This document shows positions 1-5,993 of a stretch of DNA of 7,406 nucleotides, piece after piece. The notes under the pieces were generated by a model, which saw only the letters and a list, made by a program, of their open reading frames with translations, did no database searches and was not told the DNA's origin. Origin of the DNA: a bacterium (GTDB lineage Bacteria; Pseudomonadota; Gammaproteobacteria; Burkholderiales; Thiobacteraceae); contig DAIAMA010000053.1 of NCBI GenBank assembly GCA_027438535.1, positions 1 through 7,406 of the forward strand, given 5' to 3'. Each line of letters begins with the position of its first letter. Positions within the stretch are counted from its first letter, which is position 1. Both the position numbers and the translations under genes were made by a program.

Positions 1-956
1 GGTATCAGGAAAACGAGCTGTATCTGGGAGTGGGAATCGGCATAGCGATTTTCCCGGATCATGGGAGCGATGCCGATGCGCTGATGAGCCGCGCGGACGT
101 GGCCATGTATGGCGCTAAACACAAGGATGCGGGGTTTTTGTTTTACAACCCCAAAACCGATCCGCACACCCAGGAGCGCTTGCAACTTTCATCCGACTTG
201 CGGCATGCGCTGGATAGAAACGAGTTCATTCTTTATTATCAACCGCAAATCGATATCCGGACCAGTCGTGTGATCGGCGTGGAGGCGCTGATTCGCTGGA
301 ACCATCCGGAACATGGACTCATCCCGCCAGATCAATTCATCCCGTTTGCCGAACGCACCGGCTTGATCAACCCCATCACCGACTGGGTCATCCGCACGGC
401 CATAACGCAATGTAAAACTTGGCAAGCGGCAGGCATGGGGCTGCGCATCGCGGTCAACGTGACCGCGCGCTCGTTTCTGGATCCAAAGTTGGTGGATAAG
501 CTGGAAAAACTGCTGTCCGGTACCTGTCCAGCGGACCAAATTGAAATCGAGATCACGGAAAATATCTTGATGGCGGATATCGAACATGGCGCGAAAGCCA
601 TCAAACGGCTGCGCGGCCTGGGGATTACCGTGGCCATCGATGACTTCGGGACGGGATACTCTTCATTGGCCTATCTAAAAAAATTGCCCATTCATTCGGT
701 CAAAATTGATAAATCCTTTGTCATGACCATGGCGGAAGACGCCAATGATGCGGCGATCGTTCGCTCCACGATAGACTTAGCGCACAACCTTGGCTTGTTG
801 GTTGTCGCGGAGGGCGTCGAGAACCGCGATGCGCTGGATTTGCTCGCGAAACTCGGGTGCGACCATGCGCAGGGCTTTCATATCGGCTACCCACTGCCGG
901 TGGACGAGTTGATTGCATGGATTAAAAAATCGCCGTGGCGCATCGAGAACGCTTAA
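1..956 (+). CDS. GGDEF-EAL cyclic-di-GMP signalling protein, 3' part (C-terminal end of GGDEF plus complete EAL phosphodiesterase domain)
   Basis: The gene enters from the left edge, in the frame whose first full codon is at 3; no start lies in the window, and the GTG at 30 falls inside the GGDEF domain. Counting that GTG as residue 1, residues 1-40 are the GGDEF tail (GIAIFPDHG, then ADVAMYGAK). An EAL domain covers about 52-300. The metal- and substrate-binding positions of active EAL phosphodiesterases are all visible: E85 of EAL, N143 in AVNVTA, the acidic IEIEITEN stretch at 171-178, DD 204-205 in DDFGTGYSS, K225 in VKIDKSF, E261 in AEGVEN and Q281 in QGF. The expected reaction is hydrolysis of cyclic di-GMP to pGpG. 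Whether the GGDEF half makes c-di-GMP cannot be judged, because its active-site loop is outside the window, as are any PAS, sensor or membrane domains. The gene ends with TAA and converges on polA. Confidence 0.95.
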   Translation, partial: YQENELYLGVGIGIAIFPDHGSDADALMSRADVAMYGAKHKDAGFLFYNPKTDPHTQERLQLSSDLRHALDRNEFILYYQPQIDIRTSRVIGVEALIRWNHPEHGLIPPDQFIPFAERTGLINPITDWVIRTAITQCKTWQAAGMGLRIAVNVTARSFLDPKLVDKLEKLLSGTCPADQIEIEITENILMADIEHGAKAIKRLRGLGITVAIDDFGTGYSSLAYLKKLPIHSVKIDKSFVMTMAEDANDAAIVRSTIDLAHNLGLLVVAEGVENRDALDLLAKLGCDHAQGFHIGYPLPVDELIAWIKKSPWRIENA

Positions 957-990
957 TTCCTTAGCGCGGGGCACCCCACTTTTCCAAACA
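957..990. other. Short spacer between the EAL gene and the palindromic element
   Basis: These 34 bases follow the EAL gene stop. They contain GGGGCACCCC at 968-977, followed shortly by TTTT. The two-base loop is too tight for a credible intrinsic terminator. Nothing else is recognisable. Confidence 0.5.
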
Positions 991-1012
991 CTAGGGAAGC
1001 TCTGCAAAAGTT

Positions 1013-1040
1013 CGTCATTCCGGCGAAAGCCGGAATCTAG
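1013..1040. repeat. Left GTCATTCCGGC-type hairpin inside the MITE
   Basis: ATTCCGGC (1017-1024) and GCCGGAAT (1029-1036) form a perfect 8-bp stem closed by a GAAA loop. The motif belongs to a kind of short palindromic repeat (CGTCATTCC...GGAATC) that I know as widespread in proteobacterial intergenic regions. It is also the inverted partner of the right hairpin at 1073-1100. Confidence 0.8.
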
Positions 1041-1072
1041 AAGTTTAAAAGTCGCGGCAAATCAAGCGCCGA

Positions 1073-1100
1073 CTGGATGCCGGCTTACGCCGGCATGACG
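1073..1100. repeat. Right GTCATGCCGGC-type hairpin inside the MITE
   Basis: ATGCCGGC (1077-1084) and GCCGGCAT (1089-1096) form a perfect 8-bp stem with a TTAC loop. Reverse-complemented, the block matches 1013-1040 at 24 of 28 positions. The stem difference is paired: A-T pairs on the left are replaced by G-C pairs on the right, so pairing is kept within each hairpin. This suggests that the small hairpins are maintained separately. In RNA it could act as part of a bidirectional transcription stop between the converging EAL gene and polA. Confidence 0.75.
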
Positions 1101-1125
1101 CCCAAGGTACTTTTGCAGAGTCACC

Positions 1126-2820
1126 CTAGTGTGCTCGCTCCCAGTTCGGCCCCACGCCGACGCTCACTTCCAGCGGCACCTCGAGTTGCGCCACGCCGGC
1201 CATCAGGCGCGGCAGTTCGGCCTGGATGCGGGTCAGCTCGGCCTCGGGCACTTCCAGCACCAGCTCGTCGTGCACTTGCATGATGATGCGCGAATGCAAT
1301 TTTTCGTGCTGCAAATAACGGTGCACCGCGATCATGGCGAGCTTGATCAAATCGGCGGCGGTGCCTTGCATCGGCGCGTTGATGGCGGCGCGTTCGGCGG
1401 CTTGGCGGCGCATGCCGTTGCCACCATGAATTTCCGGCAGCCACAAGCGGCGGCCGAATACGGTTTCCACATAGCCTTGGGCACGCGCCAGCTCGCGGGT
1501 GTGATTCATATAATCCGCCACGCCGGGATAGCGCGCGAAATAGCGGTCGATATAGGACTGCGCGGCGGCGCGCTCGATACCGAGCTGGCTGGCCAAGCCG
1601 AAAGCGGACATGCCGTAAATCAGGCCGAAGTTGATGACTTTCGCGTAGCGGCGCTGTTCGCTGGAGACCTCTTCCACATTGACGCCGAACACTTCCGCCG
1701 CGGTGGCGCGGTGGATGTCTTCGCCCGCGGCGAAAGCCTTGAGCAGACCGGCATCGTGCGATAAATGTGCCATGATGCGCAACTCGATTTGCGAATAATC
1801 GGCGGACACCAGCACCGCGCCCGGCGGCGCGATGAAGGCTTCGCGGATGCGCCGACCTTCCTGAGTGCGTACTGGAATATTTTGCAGATTGGGGTCGGCG
1901 CTCGCGAGCCGGCCCGTGACCGCCACCGCTTGATTGTAGCTGGTGTGCACGCGCCCCGTTTGCGCATCCACCATGCGCGGCAGCTTGTCGGTATAGGTGG
2001 ATTTGAGTTTCGCCATGCCGCGATATTCCAGCAGTAATTTTGGCAACGTATAATCGAGTGCGAGTTCCTGCAACACTTCCTCGTCGGTGGAGGGCGTGCC
2101 GCTCGGCGTTTTTTTCTTCACCGGCAGTTTTAGCTTGTCGAACAAAATTTCCTGTATCTGCTTGGGCGAATTGAGGTTGAAGGGGTGTCCGGCAAGCGCC
2201 TGTGCTTGTGCTTCTAGCTCGATTAACTTCATGCCGATTTCGTGACTTTGGTCGGCGAGTAATTGCGCATCGAGCAGCACGCCGGTGCGCTCGATATCGA
2301 ACAGCACTTGCGCGGTCGGCAACTCAATTTGCTCGTACACGAATTTTAATTTTTCATCGCGCGCGATTTGCGGGTAGAGCGCCTCATGCAGACGCAAGGT
2401 GATGTCCGCGTCTTCCGCCGCGTAGCGGGTAGCGGTATCGATATCCACTTGATCGAAGCCGATCTGTTTCGCGCCCTTGCCCGTGACCTCTTCATAACTG
2501 ACGGTTTTGTAATTGAGGTGGCGGTGGGCCAGCGAATCCATGCCATGCGGCTTGTGCGCTTCCAGCACATAGGATTGGAGCAGCGTGTCGTGCGCCACAC
2601 CCTGAAGTTGCACGCCGTGATTGGCCAGCACGTGGGCGTCGTATTTGAGGTTTTGGCCGAGCTTTTTTTGCCGTGGATTTTCGAACCACGGTTGGAGTTT
2701 TGCTAACACCAGTGCCAATTCCAACTGCCGTGGCGCACTGGCATAGCGGTGCGCCAGCGGAATATACGCGCCGGCATGCGGCGTAACGGAAAGCGAAATG
2801 CCGACCAGCCGCGCTTGCAT
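1126..2820 (-). CDS. polA: DNA polymerase I, C-terminal portion (3'-5' exonuclease remainder and polymerase domain), separated from its N-terminus by a frameshift
   Basis: This is the downstream part of polA; the upstream part is at 2703-3839. PolA fills gaps, removes primers together with its 5' nuclease, and works in excision repair. Counting M at 2820 as residue 1, this part has 564 residues. Proofreading motifs: D61 in GQNLKYD (exo II), Y133 and D137 in YAAEDAD (exo III). Polymerase motifs: TGRL 302-305, D341 in VSADYSQIEL (motif A), R390, K394, F398 and Y402 in the RRYAKVINFGLIYG helix (motif B), HDE 517-519 (motif C). From exo III to the C-terminus these fall at a constant offset of 364 from the E. 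coli residues (705, 758, 766, 882), so the domain is complete. The ATG at 2820 is simply the first in-frame codon after the shift. It has no Shine-Dalgarno and would lack exo I, so an independent protein is unlikely. The frame stays open upstream to 3246, but that translation is nonsense. The TAG stop lies in the MITE's CTAG duplication. Confidence 0.93.
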   Translation of the reverse strand: MQARLVGISLSVTPHAGAYIPLAHRYASAPRQLELALVLAKLQPWFENPRQKKLGQNLKYDAHVLANHGVQLQGVAHDTLLQSYVLEAHKPHGMDSLAHRHLNYKTVSYEEVTGKGAKQIGFDQVDIDTATRYAAEDADITLRLHEALYPQIARDEKLKFVYEQIELPTAQVLFDIERTGVLLDAQLLADQSHEIGMKLIELEAQAQALAGHPFNLNSPKQIQEILFDKLKLPVKKKTPSGTPSTDEEVLQELALDYTLPKLLLEYRGMAKLKSTYTDKLPRMVDAQTGRVHTSYNQAVAVTGRLASADPNLQNIPVRTQEGRRIREAFIAPPGAVLVSADYSQIELRIMAHLSHDAGLLKAFAAGEDIHRATAAEVFGVNVEEVSSEQRRYAKVINFGLIYGMSAFGLASQLGIERAAAQSYIDRYFARYPGVADYMNHTRELARAQGYVETVFGRRLWLPEIHGGNGMRRQAAERAAINAPMQGTAADLIKLAMIAVHRYLQHEKLHSRIIMQVHDELVLEVPEAELTRIQAELPRLMAGVAQLEVPLEVSVGVGPNWERAH

Positions 2821-3839
2821 GGGTCGAGGCTGGTGGTTTCGGTATCCACCGACACCAGCTCGGCGCGCGCGAGGGTGTCGAGCCAGGCATCCAATTGGGC
2901 TTCGGTCAACACGGTTTCGTAGCGCGCCTCGCGCACCGGATCCACGGGCGGCGTTTCCTGCGCTGCCGCGCTGGGCGCTTGGCTCGCGGCGCCCGCGGCC
3001 TGCAGCTCCCTGGTCCAAGTCTTGAATTCGAATTGGCTGAACAGCGCGATCAGCTTGTCTCGATCCGGCGCATTGGGCGTCAATGCCGATACGTGCACCG
3101 GCAGCGCCACATCGCATTTGATGGTCAGCAGTTCGCGCGCCTTGGGCAGCCAAGCCACGGCCTTGCGCAAATTTTCCCCCACGACGCCGCCGATCTCGCC
3201 GGCATGCGCCATCACGCCGTCCAGCGATCCGTATTGGGTGAGCCATTTCACCGCGGTCTTCGGTCCGACTTTTTCCACGCCCGGCACGTTATCCACCGTA
3301 TCGCCGATCAGCGTTAAGTAATCCACGATACGCTCGGCGGGTACGCCGAATTTGGCGGCCACGCCGGGTACGTCGAGCTTTTCGTTGCTCATGGTGTTGA
3401 TTAGCTCGACGTGCGCATTAACCAGCTGCGCCATGTCTTTGTCGCCGGTGGAGATCACCGTGCGCATGCCGTGTTTTTCCGCCTCTAACGCCAGCGTGCC
3501 GATGACATCGTCGGCCTCGACGCCTTCGATCATCAATAAGGGCCAGCCCAGGGCGCGCACCGCCGCATGCAGCGGCGCGATTTGCGCTGCAAGATCGTCC
3601 GGCATCGGCGGGCGATGCGCTTTATACTCCGGGTAGAGGTCTTCGCGAAAGGTCTTGCCTTTTGCGTCGAACACGCACGCGATATAATCGGCGGGCACAT
3701 CTTTGCGCAGCCGTTGCAGCATATTCAACACACCGTAGATCGCGCCCGTGGGTTCGTTGCGGGCGTTGCGCAAATCCGGCAAGGCGTGAAACGCGCGATA
3801 CAGGTAGGACGAACCGTCGACTAACAGCAAAGTTTTCAT
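2703..3839 (-). CDS. polA: DNA polymerase I, N-terminal portion (5' nuclease domain and exonuclease motif I), frameshifted
   Basis: The reading frame starts with ATG at 3839 (MKTLLLVDGSSYLYRAFHAL), a standard PolA N-terminus. The 5' nuclease (flap endonuclease) spans about residues 1-275. Its acidic metal ligands are present: D8, D58 in VFDAKG, E108, D110 and D111 in EGVEADD, D133 and D135 in STGDKD, D180 and D183 in GDTVDN, followed by the helix-hairpin-helix GVEKVGPKTA at 187-196. An Ala/Pro/Gln-rich linker covers about 280-300. Residues 329-339 are exo motif I (VSVDTETTSLD, D332 and E334). True homology stops at about P340; the remaining 38 residues are read out of frame to a chance stop at 2703. 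Joined to the 1126-2820 part with one base restored, the protein is 904 residues, normal for the family. There is no strong Shine-Dalgarno upstream of the start. The divergent LOG-family gene begins 12 bp away, so the promoter must lie inside that gene's 5' end. Confidence 0.93.
   Translation of the reverse strand: MKTLLLVDGSSYLYRAFHALPDLRNARNEPTGAIYGVLNMLQRLRKDVPADYIACVFDAKGKTFREDLYPEYKAHRPPMPDDLAAQIAPLHAAVRALGWPLLMIEGVEADDVIGTLALEAEKHGMRTVISTGDKDMAQLVNAHVELINTMSNEKLDVPGVAAKFGVPAERIVDYLTLIGDTVDNVPGVEKVGPKTAVKWLTQYGSLDGVMAHAGEIGGVVGENLRKAVAWLPKARELLTIKCDVALPVHVSALTPNAPDRDKLIALFSQFEFKTWTRELQAAGAASQAPSAAAQETPPVDPVREARYETVLTEAQLDAWLDTLARAELVSVDTETTSLDPCKRGWSAFRFPLRRMPARIFRWRTAMPVRHGSWNWHWC
2820..2825 (-). 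other. polA: Site of a one-base frameshift in polA (short homopolymer)
   Basis: On the minus strand the text reads GAC CCA TGC in the upstream frame, while the conserved continuation needs GAC CCN ATG CAA GCG. One base is missing in the C run (GGG at 2821-2823 on the + strand); a fourth C would restore the frame. The repaired protein reads TTSLDPMQARLVGIS, which matches the family pattern after exo motif I without losing a residue. A missing base in a homopolymer with perfect homology on both sides is typical of a sequencing or assembly error, but a genuine recent mutation cannot be excluded. Confidence 0.9.
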
Positions 3840-3851
3840 TGGAGCGGGCTC
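3840..3851. promoter_or_regulatory. 12-bp divergent gap with a ribosome binding site for the LOG-family gene
   Basis: Only 12 bp separate the start codons of polA (minus) and the LOG-family gene (plus). GGAG at 3841-3844 lies 7 bases before the ATG at 3852 and supports that start. There is no room for promoters, so each gene's promoter must lie within the other's coding sequence. I could not identify convincing -35/-10 pairs there. Confidence 0.6.
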
Positions 3852-4574
3852 ATGAAAGAAAAACTACCTAAAATGATCGGTGCCGAAGCAGCGGCGCAAG
3901 CCTACTCGGCGCGCGAATCCTGGCGCGTGTTCGAGATTATGGCAGAATTCGTGGAGGCCACCGAACGGCTGAGTCCGATCAGCCCTGCCGTGTCCATCTT
4001 CGGCAGCGCGCGCACCGCGCCCGACGATAAATATTATCTGCTCACCGAGCAGATCGCGCGCCAGCTGTCCGATGCCGGCTTTTCCGTGATCTCCGGCGGC
4101 GGGCCGGGCATTATGGAAGCGGCGAACAAGGGCGCGTATTTCGGTGCATCGCCCAGCGTCGGCCTTAACATTCAACTCCCGCATGAGCAGCATAACAACC
4201 CGTTCCAGGATATTTCGCAGACCTTCAGCCACTTCTTCGCACGCAAGGTGATGTTCGTGAAGTTTGCCTCCGCTTATGTGGTGATGCCCGGCGGCTTCGG
4301 CACCATGGACGAATTGATGGAAGCGCTGACCCTGGTGCAAACCGGAAAAACGCGCCGTATTCCCATTATCCTGGTACATGAGCCGTTCTGGCGCGGCCTG
4401 GTGGAGTGGTTCAAACATACGCTGGTAAAAGAGGGCATGGTCGACGCCGAGGATATGGATTTAATCCAGGTGATCAACGAACCCAAGGCCGTGGTCGAGG
4501 CGATCTTCAAGCACTACGAGACGCGCGGCTTCGCGCCGACAGCGGCGGAACGCGAAATTCAGCTGAACTTGTAA
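3852..4574 (+). CDS. LOG-family (TIGR00730) nucleotide 5'-monophosphate phosphoribohydrolase
   Basis: This is a cytosolic protein of 240 residues with the Rossmann-like LOG fold, often mislabelled lysine decarboxylase. Key signatures are SGGGPGIMEAANKGA at 81-95 (nucleotide-binding loop), RK at 131-132 in FFARKVMF, and PGGFGTMDE at 146-154, the PGGxGTxxE motif that carries the catalytic glutamate. Family members cleave the N-glycosidic bond of nucleoside monophosphates (AMP or cytokinin-type nucleotides), releasing the base and ribose 5-phosphate. The substrate here cannot be read from sequence, and bacterial members commonly act in purine salvage or turnover. The N-terminal extension of about 45 residues and the total length fit the longer bacterial subgroup better than the roughly 190-residue plant-like form. 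The ATG at 3852 has a well-spaced GGAG. The gene is divergent from polA and leads the four-gene + strand run. Confidence 0.93.
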   Translation: MKEKLPKMIGAEAAAQAYSARESWRVFEIMAEFVEATERLSPISPAVSIFGSARTAPDDKYYLLTEQIARQLSDAGFSVISGGGPGIMEAANKGAYFGASPSVGLNIQLPHEQHNNPFQDISQTFSHFFARKVMFVKFASAYVVMPGGFGTMDELMEALTLVQTGKTRRIPIILVHEPFWRGLVEWFKHTLVKEGMVDAEDMDLIQVINEPKAVVEAIFKHYETRGFAPTAAEREIQLNL

Positions 4575-4585
4575 CCGGATTAGGG

Positions 4586-4609
4586 GCGGCTCGACGGCCG
4601 CTGTATAAT
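4586..4609 (+). promoter_or_regulatory. Probable promoter with perfect -10 box and an adjacent small palindrome, upstream of the DUF2782 gene
   Basis: TATAAT at 4604-4609 matches the sigma-70 -10 consensus and lies 28 bases before the start codon at 4638. No good -35 is present at 16-18 bp spacing (the best is TTAGGG at 4580-4585, weak). Just upstream, GCGGC (4586-4590) and GCCGC (4597-4601) form a 5-bp inverted repeat around a 6-base loop. It could be an operator half-site pair, the remains of a terminator for the LOG gene, or chance. Confidence 0.5.
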
Positions 4610-4626
4610 TACACCGTAATCTCGCT

Positions 4627-4631
4627 AAGGA
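4627..4631 (+). promoter_or_regulatory. Ribosome binding site of the DUF2782 gene
   Basis: AAGGA lies 6 bases before the ATG at 4638. It is the clearest Shine-Dalgarno in the window and fixes the start that gives a complete signal peptide. Confidence 0.7.
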
Positions 4632-4637
4632 CTTTTT

Positions 4638-4991
4638 ATGCGCCGCGCCCTGTTTTTGCTCGCTCTGCTTTGCGCCGTTCCCGCCCTCGCGCCCGCCTGG
4701 GCCGACGACAAGCCCAAGCTGCCCGCCGACCTGCAAGCGGTGCCCGAACCGCCTCCGCCGCCGCCGGGCTATGAGCCGAGCCCGGGGCTGGAGCCGCAGG
4801 TGACCATTACCACGCGCGGCGAAAACAAGGTCGAGGAATACCGCATCAACGGCCGCCTTTATATGATGAAAATCACGCCCAAGCACGGCGCCCCCTACTA
4901 CCTGGTCGACGACAAGGGCGACGGTAATTTCGTCCGGCAAAGCCTCGACCCCGGCGTGCGCGTCCCGCAGTGGGTTCTTTTTAAATTCTGA
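4638..4991 (+). CDS. DUF2782 domain-containing exported protein
   Basis: This small protein has 117 residues and no established function. Residues 1-22 form a classical signal peptide: MRR, then a hydrophobic Leu/Ala core, ending APAWA before DD, with probable cleavage after A22. The mature protein is predicted to be periplasmic or envelope-associated. Residues 37-52 are proline-rich (PEPPPPPPGYEPSPG) and probably an extended linker. The conserved DUF2782 part is about 53-117, with EYRINGRLYMMKITPKHG at 67-84 followed by PYYLVDDKGDGNF, a compact, probably beta-rich fold. There are no cysteines in the mature part and no transmembrane segment beyond the signal. In betaproteobacteria the family is typically found next to polA and thrB, as here (from recall). 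thrB follows after 28 bp and is probably cotranscribed. Why an envelope protein sits beside a threonine biosynthesis gene is unknown. Confidence 0.88.
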   Translation: MRRALFLLALLCAVPALAPAWADDKPKLPADLQAVPEPPPPPPGYEPSPGLEPQVTITTRGENKVEEYRINGRLYMMKITPKHGAPYYLVDDKGDGNFVRQSLDPGVRVPQWVLFKF

Positions 4992-4995
4992 TGTT

Positions 4996-5008
4996 GGGGC
5001 GCGGCCCC
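4996..5008 (+). repeat. Small GC hairpin in the DUF2782-thrB gap
   Basis: GGGGC (4996-5000), loop GCG, GCCCC (5004-5008): a 5-bp all-GC stem 11 bases before the thrB start, in the place where a Shine-Dalgarno would be expected. It may lower or tune initiation; there is no U-run, so it is not a terminator. Confidence 0.45.
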
Positions 5009-5019
5009 GGCGCATTCTC

Positions 5020-5973
5020 ATGTCCGTCTACACCACCGTCACCCCAGAGGAACTCAGCGGGTGGCTTAAACAGTATTCCCTTGGCGCCTTGGTTGAGCTC
5101 CGGGGCATCGCCTCCGGCATCGAGAATACCAACTACTTCGTCACCACCGGCCACGGCCGCTATGTGCTCACACTGTTCGAGCGGCTTTCCGCCGCCGACT
5201 TGCCTTACTACATCAACCTCATGGCACACCTGGCGCATCATGGCATTCCCTGCCCGAGTCCGATCGCGACCCTGCAAAACGATTATTTGAATCGGCTCAA
5301 GGGCAAGCCGGCGTGTCTCGTCAGCTGCCTCAAGGGCGCCTCGATCACCGCACCCGCACCCGATCACTGCGCGCAAGTGGGCGAAATGCTGGCGAATATG
5401 CATTTGGCGGGGAGTAGCTACCCCGCGGCACTCGCCAATCCGCGCGGCCCGGCATGGTGGCGCGCGACCGCGCCGAAAATCATGCCGAAGCTGAACCCGG
5501 ACGAAGCGGCGCTGCTCAAGGAAGAGTTGCGCTTCCAGGCATTGTATCGGCACGACGAGTTGCCGCGCGGCGTGATCCATGCCGATTTGTTCCGCGACAA
5601 TGCCTTGTTCGACAACGGCATCCTCGCCGGCGTGATCGATTTTTACTACGCTTGCAACGACGCTTGGCTGTACGATTTGGCGATCGCCGTCAACGATTGG
5701 TGCGTAACCGAGCATGGCGCCATAGACGCCGTGCGCACGCAAGCGATGATCGGAGCCTATCACGCGGTGCGCCCGCTTAGCGCCATCGAGCGCGGCGCGT
5801 GGCCGGTAATGCTGCGCGCCGGCGCGTTGCGCTTTTGGCTATCGCGGCTATATGACTTCCATTATCCGCGCCCCGGTGAGCTCACCCATGCGAAAGATCC
5901 GGATCACTTCAAGCGCATTCTTTCTAGCCATATCGCGAAGCAGGGGGAGTTGACGCGGACGTGGGTCAGCTAA
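5020..5973 (+). CDS. thrB: Homoserine kinase, aminoglycoside-phosphotransferase-fold type
   Basis: This enzyme phosphorylates the hydroxyl of L-homoserine with ATP, giving O-phosphohomoserine for threonine synthase. It acts in the cytosol. At 317 residues it has the length and sequence of the APH/choline-kinase-like ThrB of alpha- and betaproteobacteria, unrelated to the GHMP-type ThrB of E. coli. Visible features are the N-terminus MSVYTTVTPEELSGWL typical of the family, the ATP-binding region GIASGIENTNYFV at 29-41, the catalytic loop VIHADLFRDNALF at 185-197 (H187, D189, N194), and the metal-binding VIDFYYACND at 205-214 (D207). The C-terminal helical lobe is complete. No ATG, GTG or TTG lies in frame between the DUF2782 stop and the ATG at 5020, so the start is fixed, although there is no recognisable Shine-Dalgarno. 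Translation may depend on coupling to the upstream gene 28 bp away. Confidence 0.95.
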   Translation: MSVYTTVTPEELSGWLKQYSLGALVELRGIASGIENTNYFVTTGHGRYVLTLFERLSAADLPYYINLMAHLAHHGIPCPSPIATLQNDYLNRLKGKPACLVSCLKGASITAPAPDHCAQVGEMLANMHLAGSSYPAALANPRGPAWWRATAPKIMPKLNPDEAALLKEELRFQALYRHDELPRGVIHADLFRDNALFDNGILAGVIDFYYACNDAWLYDLAIAVNDWCVTEHGAIDAVRTQAMIGAYHAVRPLSAIERGAWPVMLRAGALRFWLSRLYDFHYPRPGELTHAKDPDHFKRILSSHIAKQGELTRTWVS

Positions 5974-5993
5974 CTAAAGTCAAATGCATCCGC

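Larger units (their letters stand above)
991..1129. mobile_element. MITE-like palindromic element flanked by CTAG direct repeats
   Basis: CTAG occurs at 991-994 and 1126-1129. Immediately inside are terminal inverted repeats: GGAAGCTCTGCAAAAGT at 995-1011, and at 1109-1125 a sequence whose reverse complement is GGTGACTCTGCAAAAGT (14 of 17 identical). The inner 131 bp (995-1125) hold no credible gene, so this would be a non-autonomous element. Terminal repeats starting GG with a 4-bp CTAG-like target duplication are known for IS5-family elements; assigning this element to a particular parent is inference. The arms enclose a second inverted pair, 1013-1040 against 1073-1100 (24 of 28 pairs matching), so nearly the whole element can fold into one long hairpin. 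The right CTAG carries the polA stop codon (TAG read on the minus strand at 1128-1126), so the insertion left the PolA C-terminus intact. Confidence 0.75.

Noticed and set aside
965..984. GGGGCACCCC followed by TTTT as an intrinsic terminator for the EAL gene
   Set aside because: A 4-bp stem with a two-base loop is sterically implausible, and the T-run is short and offset.
913..1098. Small open frames across the MITE (61 and 68 codons)
   Set aside because: They run through hairpin repeats and the end of the EAL gene, with no ribosome binding site or conserved sequence.
1129..1764. 211-codon + strand open frame opposite polA
   Set aside because: It is antisense to the highly conserved polymerase motifs, rich in His, Gly, Ala and Gln as expected for the opposite strand of GC-rich coding DNA, and has no recognisable domain.
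2818..2820. ATG at 2820 as the genuine start of a separate Klenow-like polymerase
   Set aside because: There is no ribosome binding site, it would begin in the middle of the exonuclease domain just after motif I, and the upstream part matches PolA exactly to this point. A frameshift explains it better.
1126..3246. A 706-codon minus-strand open frame taken as a single protein starting at 3246
   Set aside because: The first roughly 142 residues are Arg/Ala/Gly-rich nonsense from reading the polA 5' half out of frame. Homology starts only at 2820.
3864..4418. 184-codon minus-strand open frame opposite the LOG-family gene
   Set aside because: It overlaps the conserved LOG motifs on the other strand and has no domain of its own.
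4981..5763. 260-codon minus-strand open frame opposite thrB
   Set aside because: thrB on the + strand has all its catalytic motifs; the antisense translation shows no domain and has shadow-like composition.
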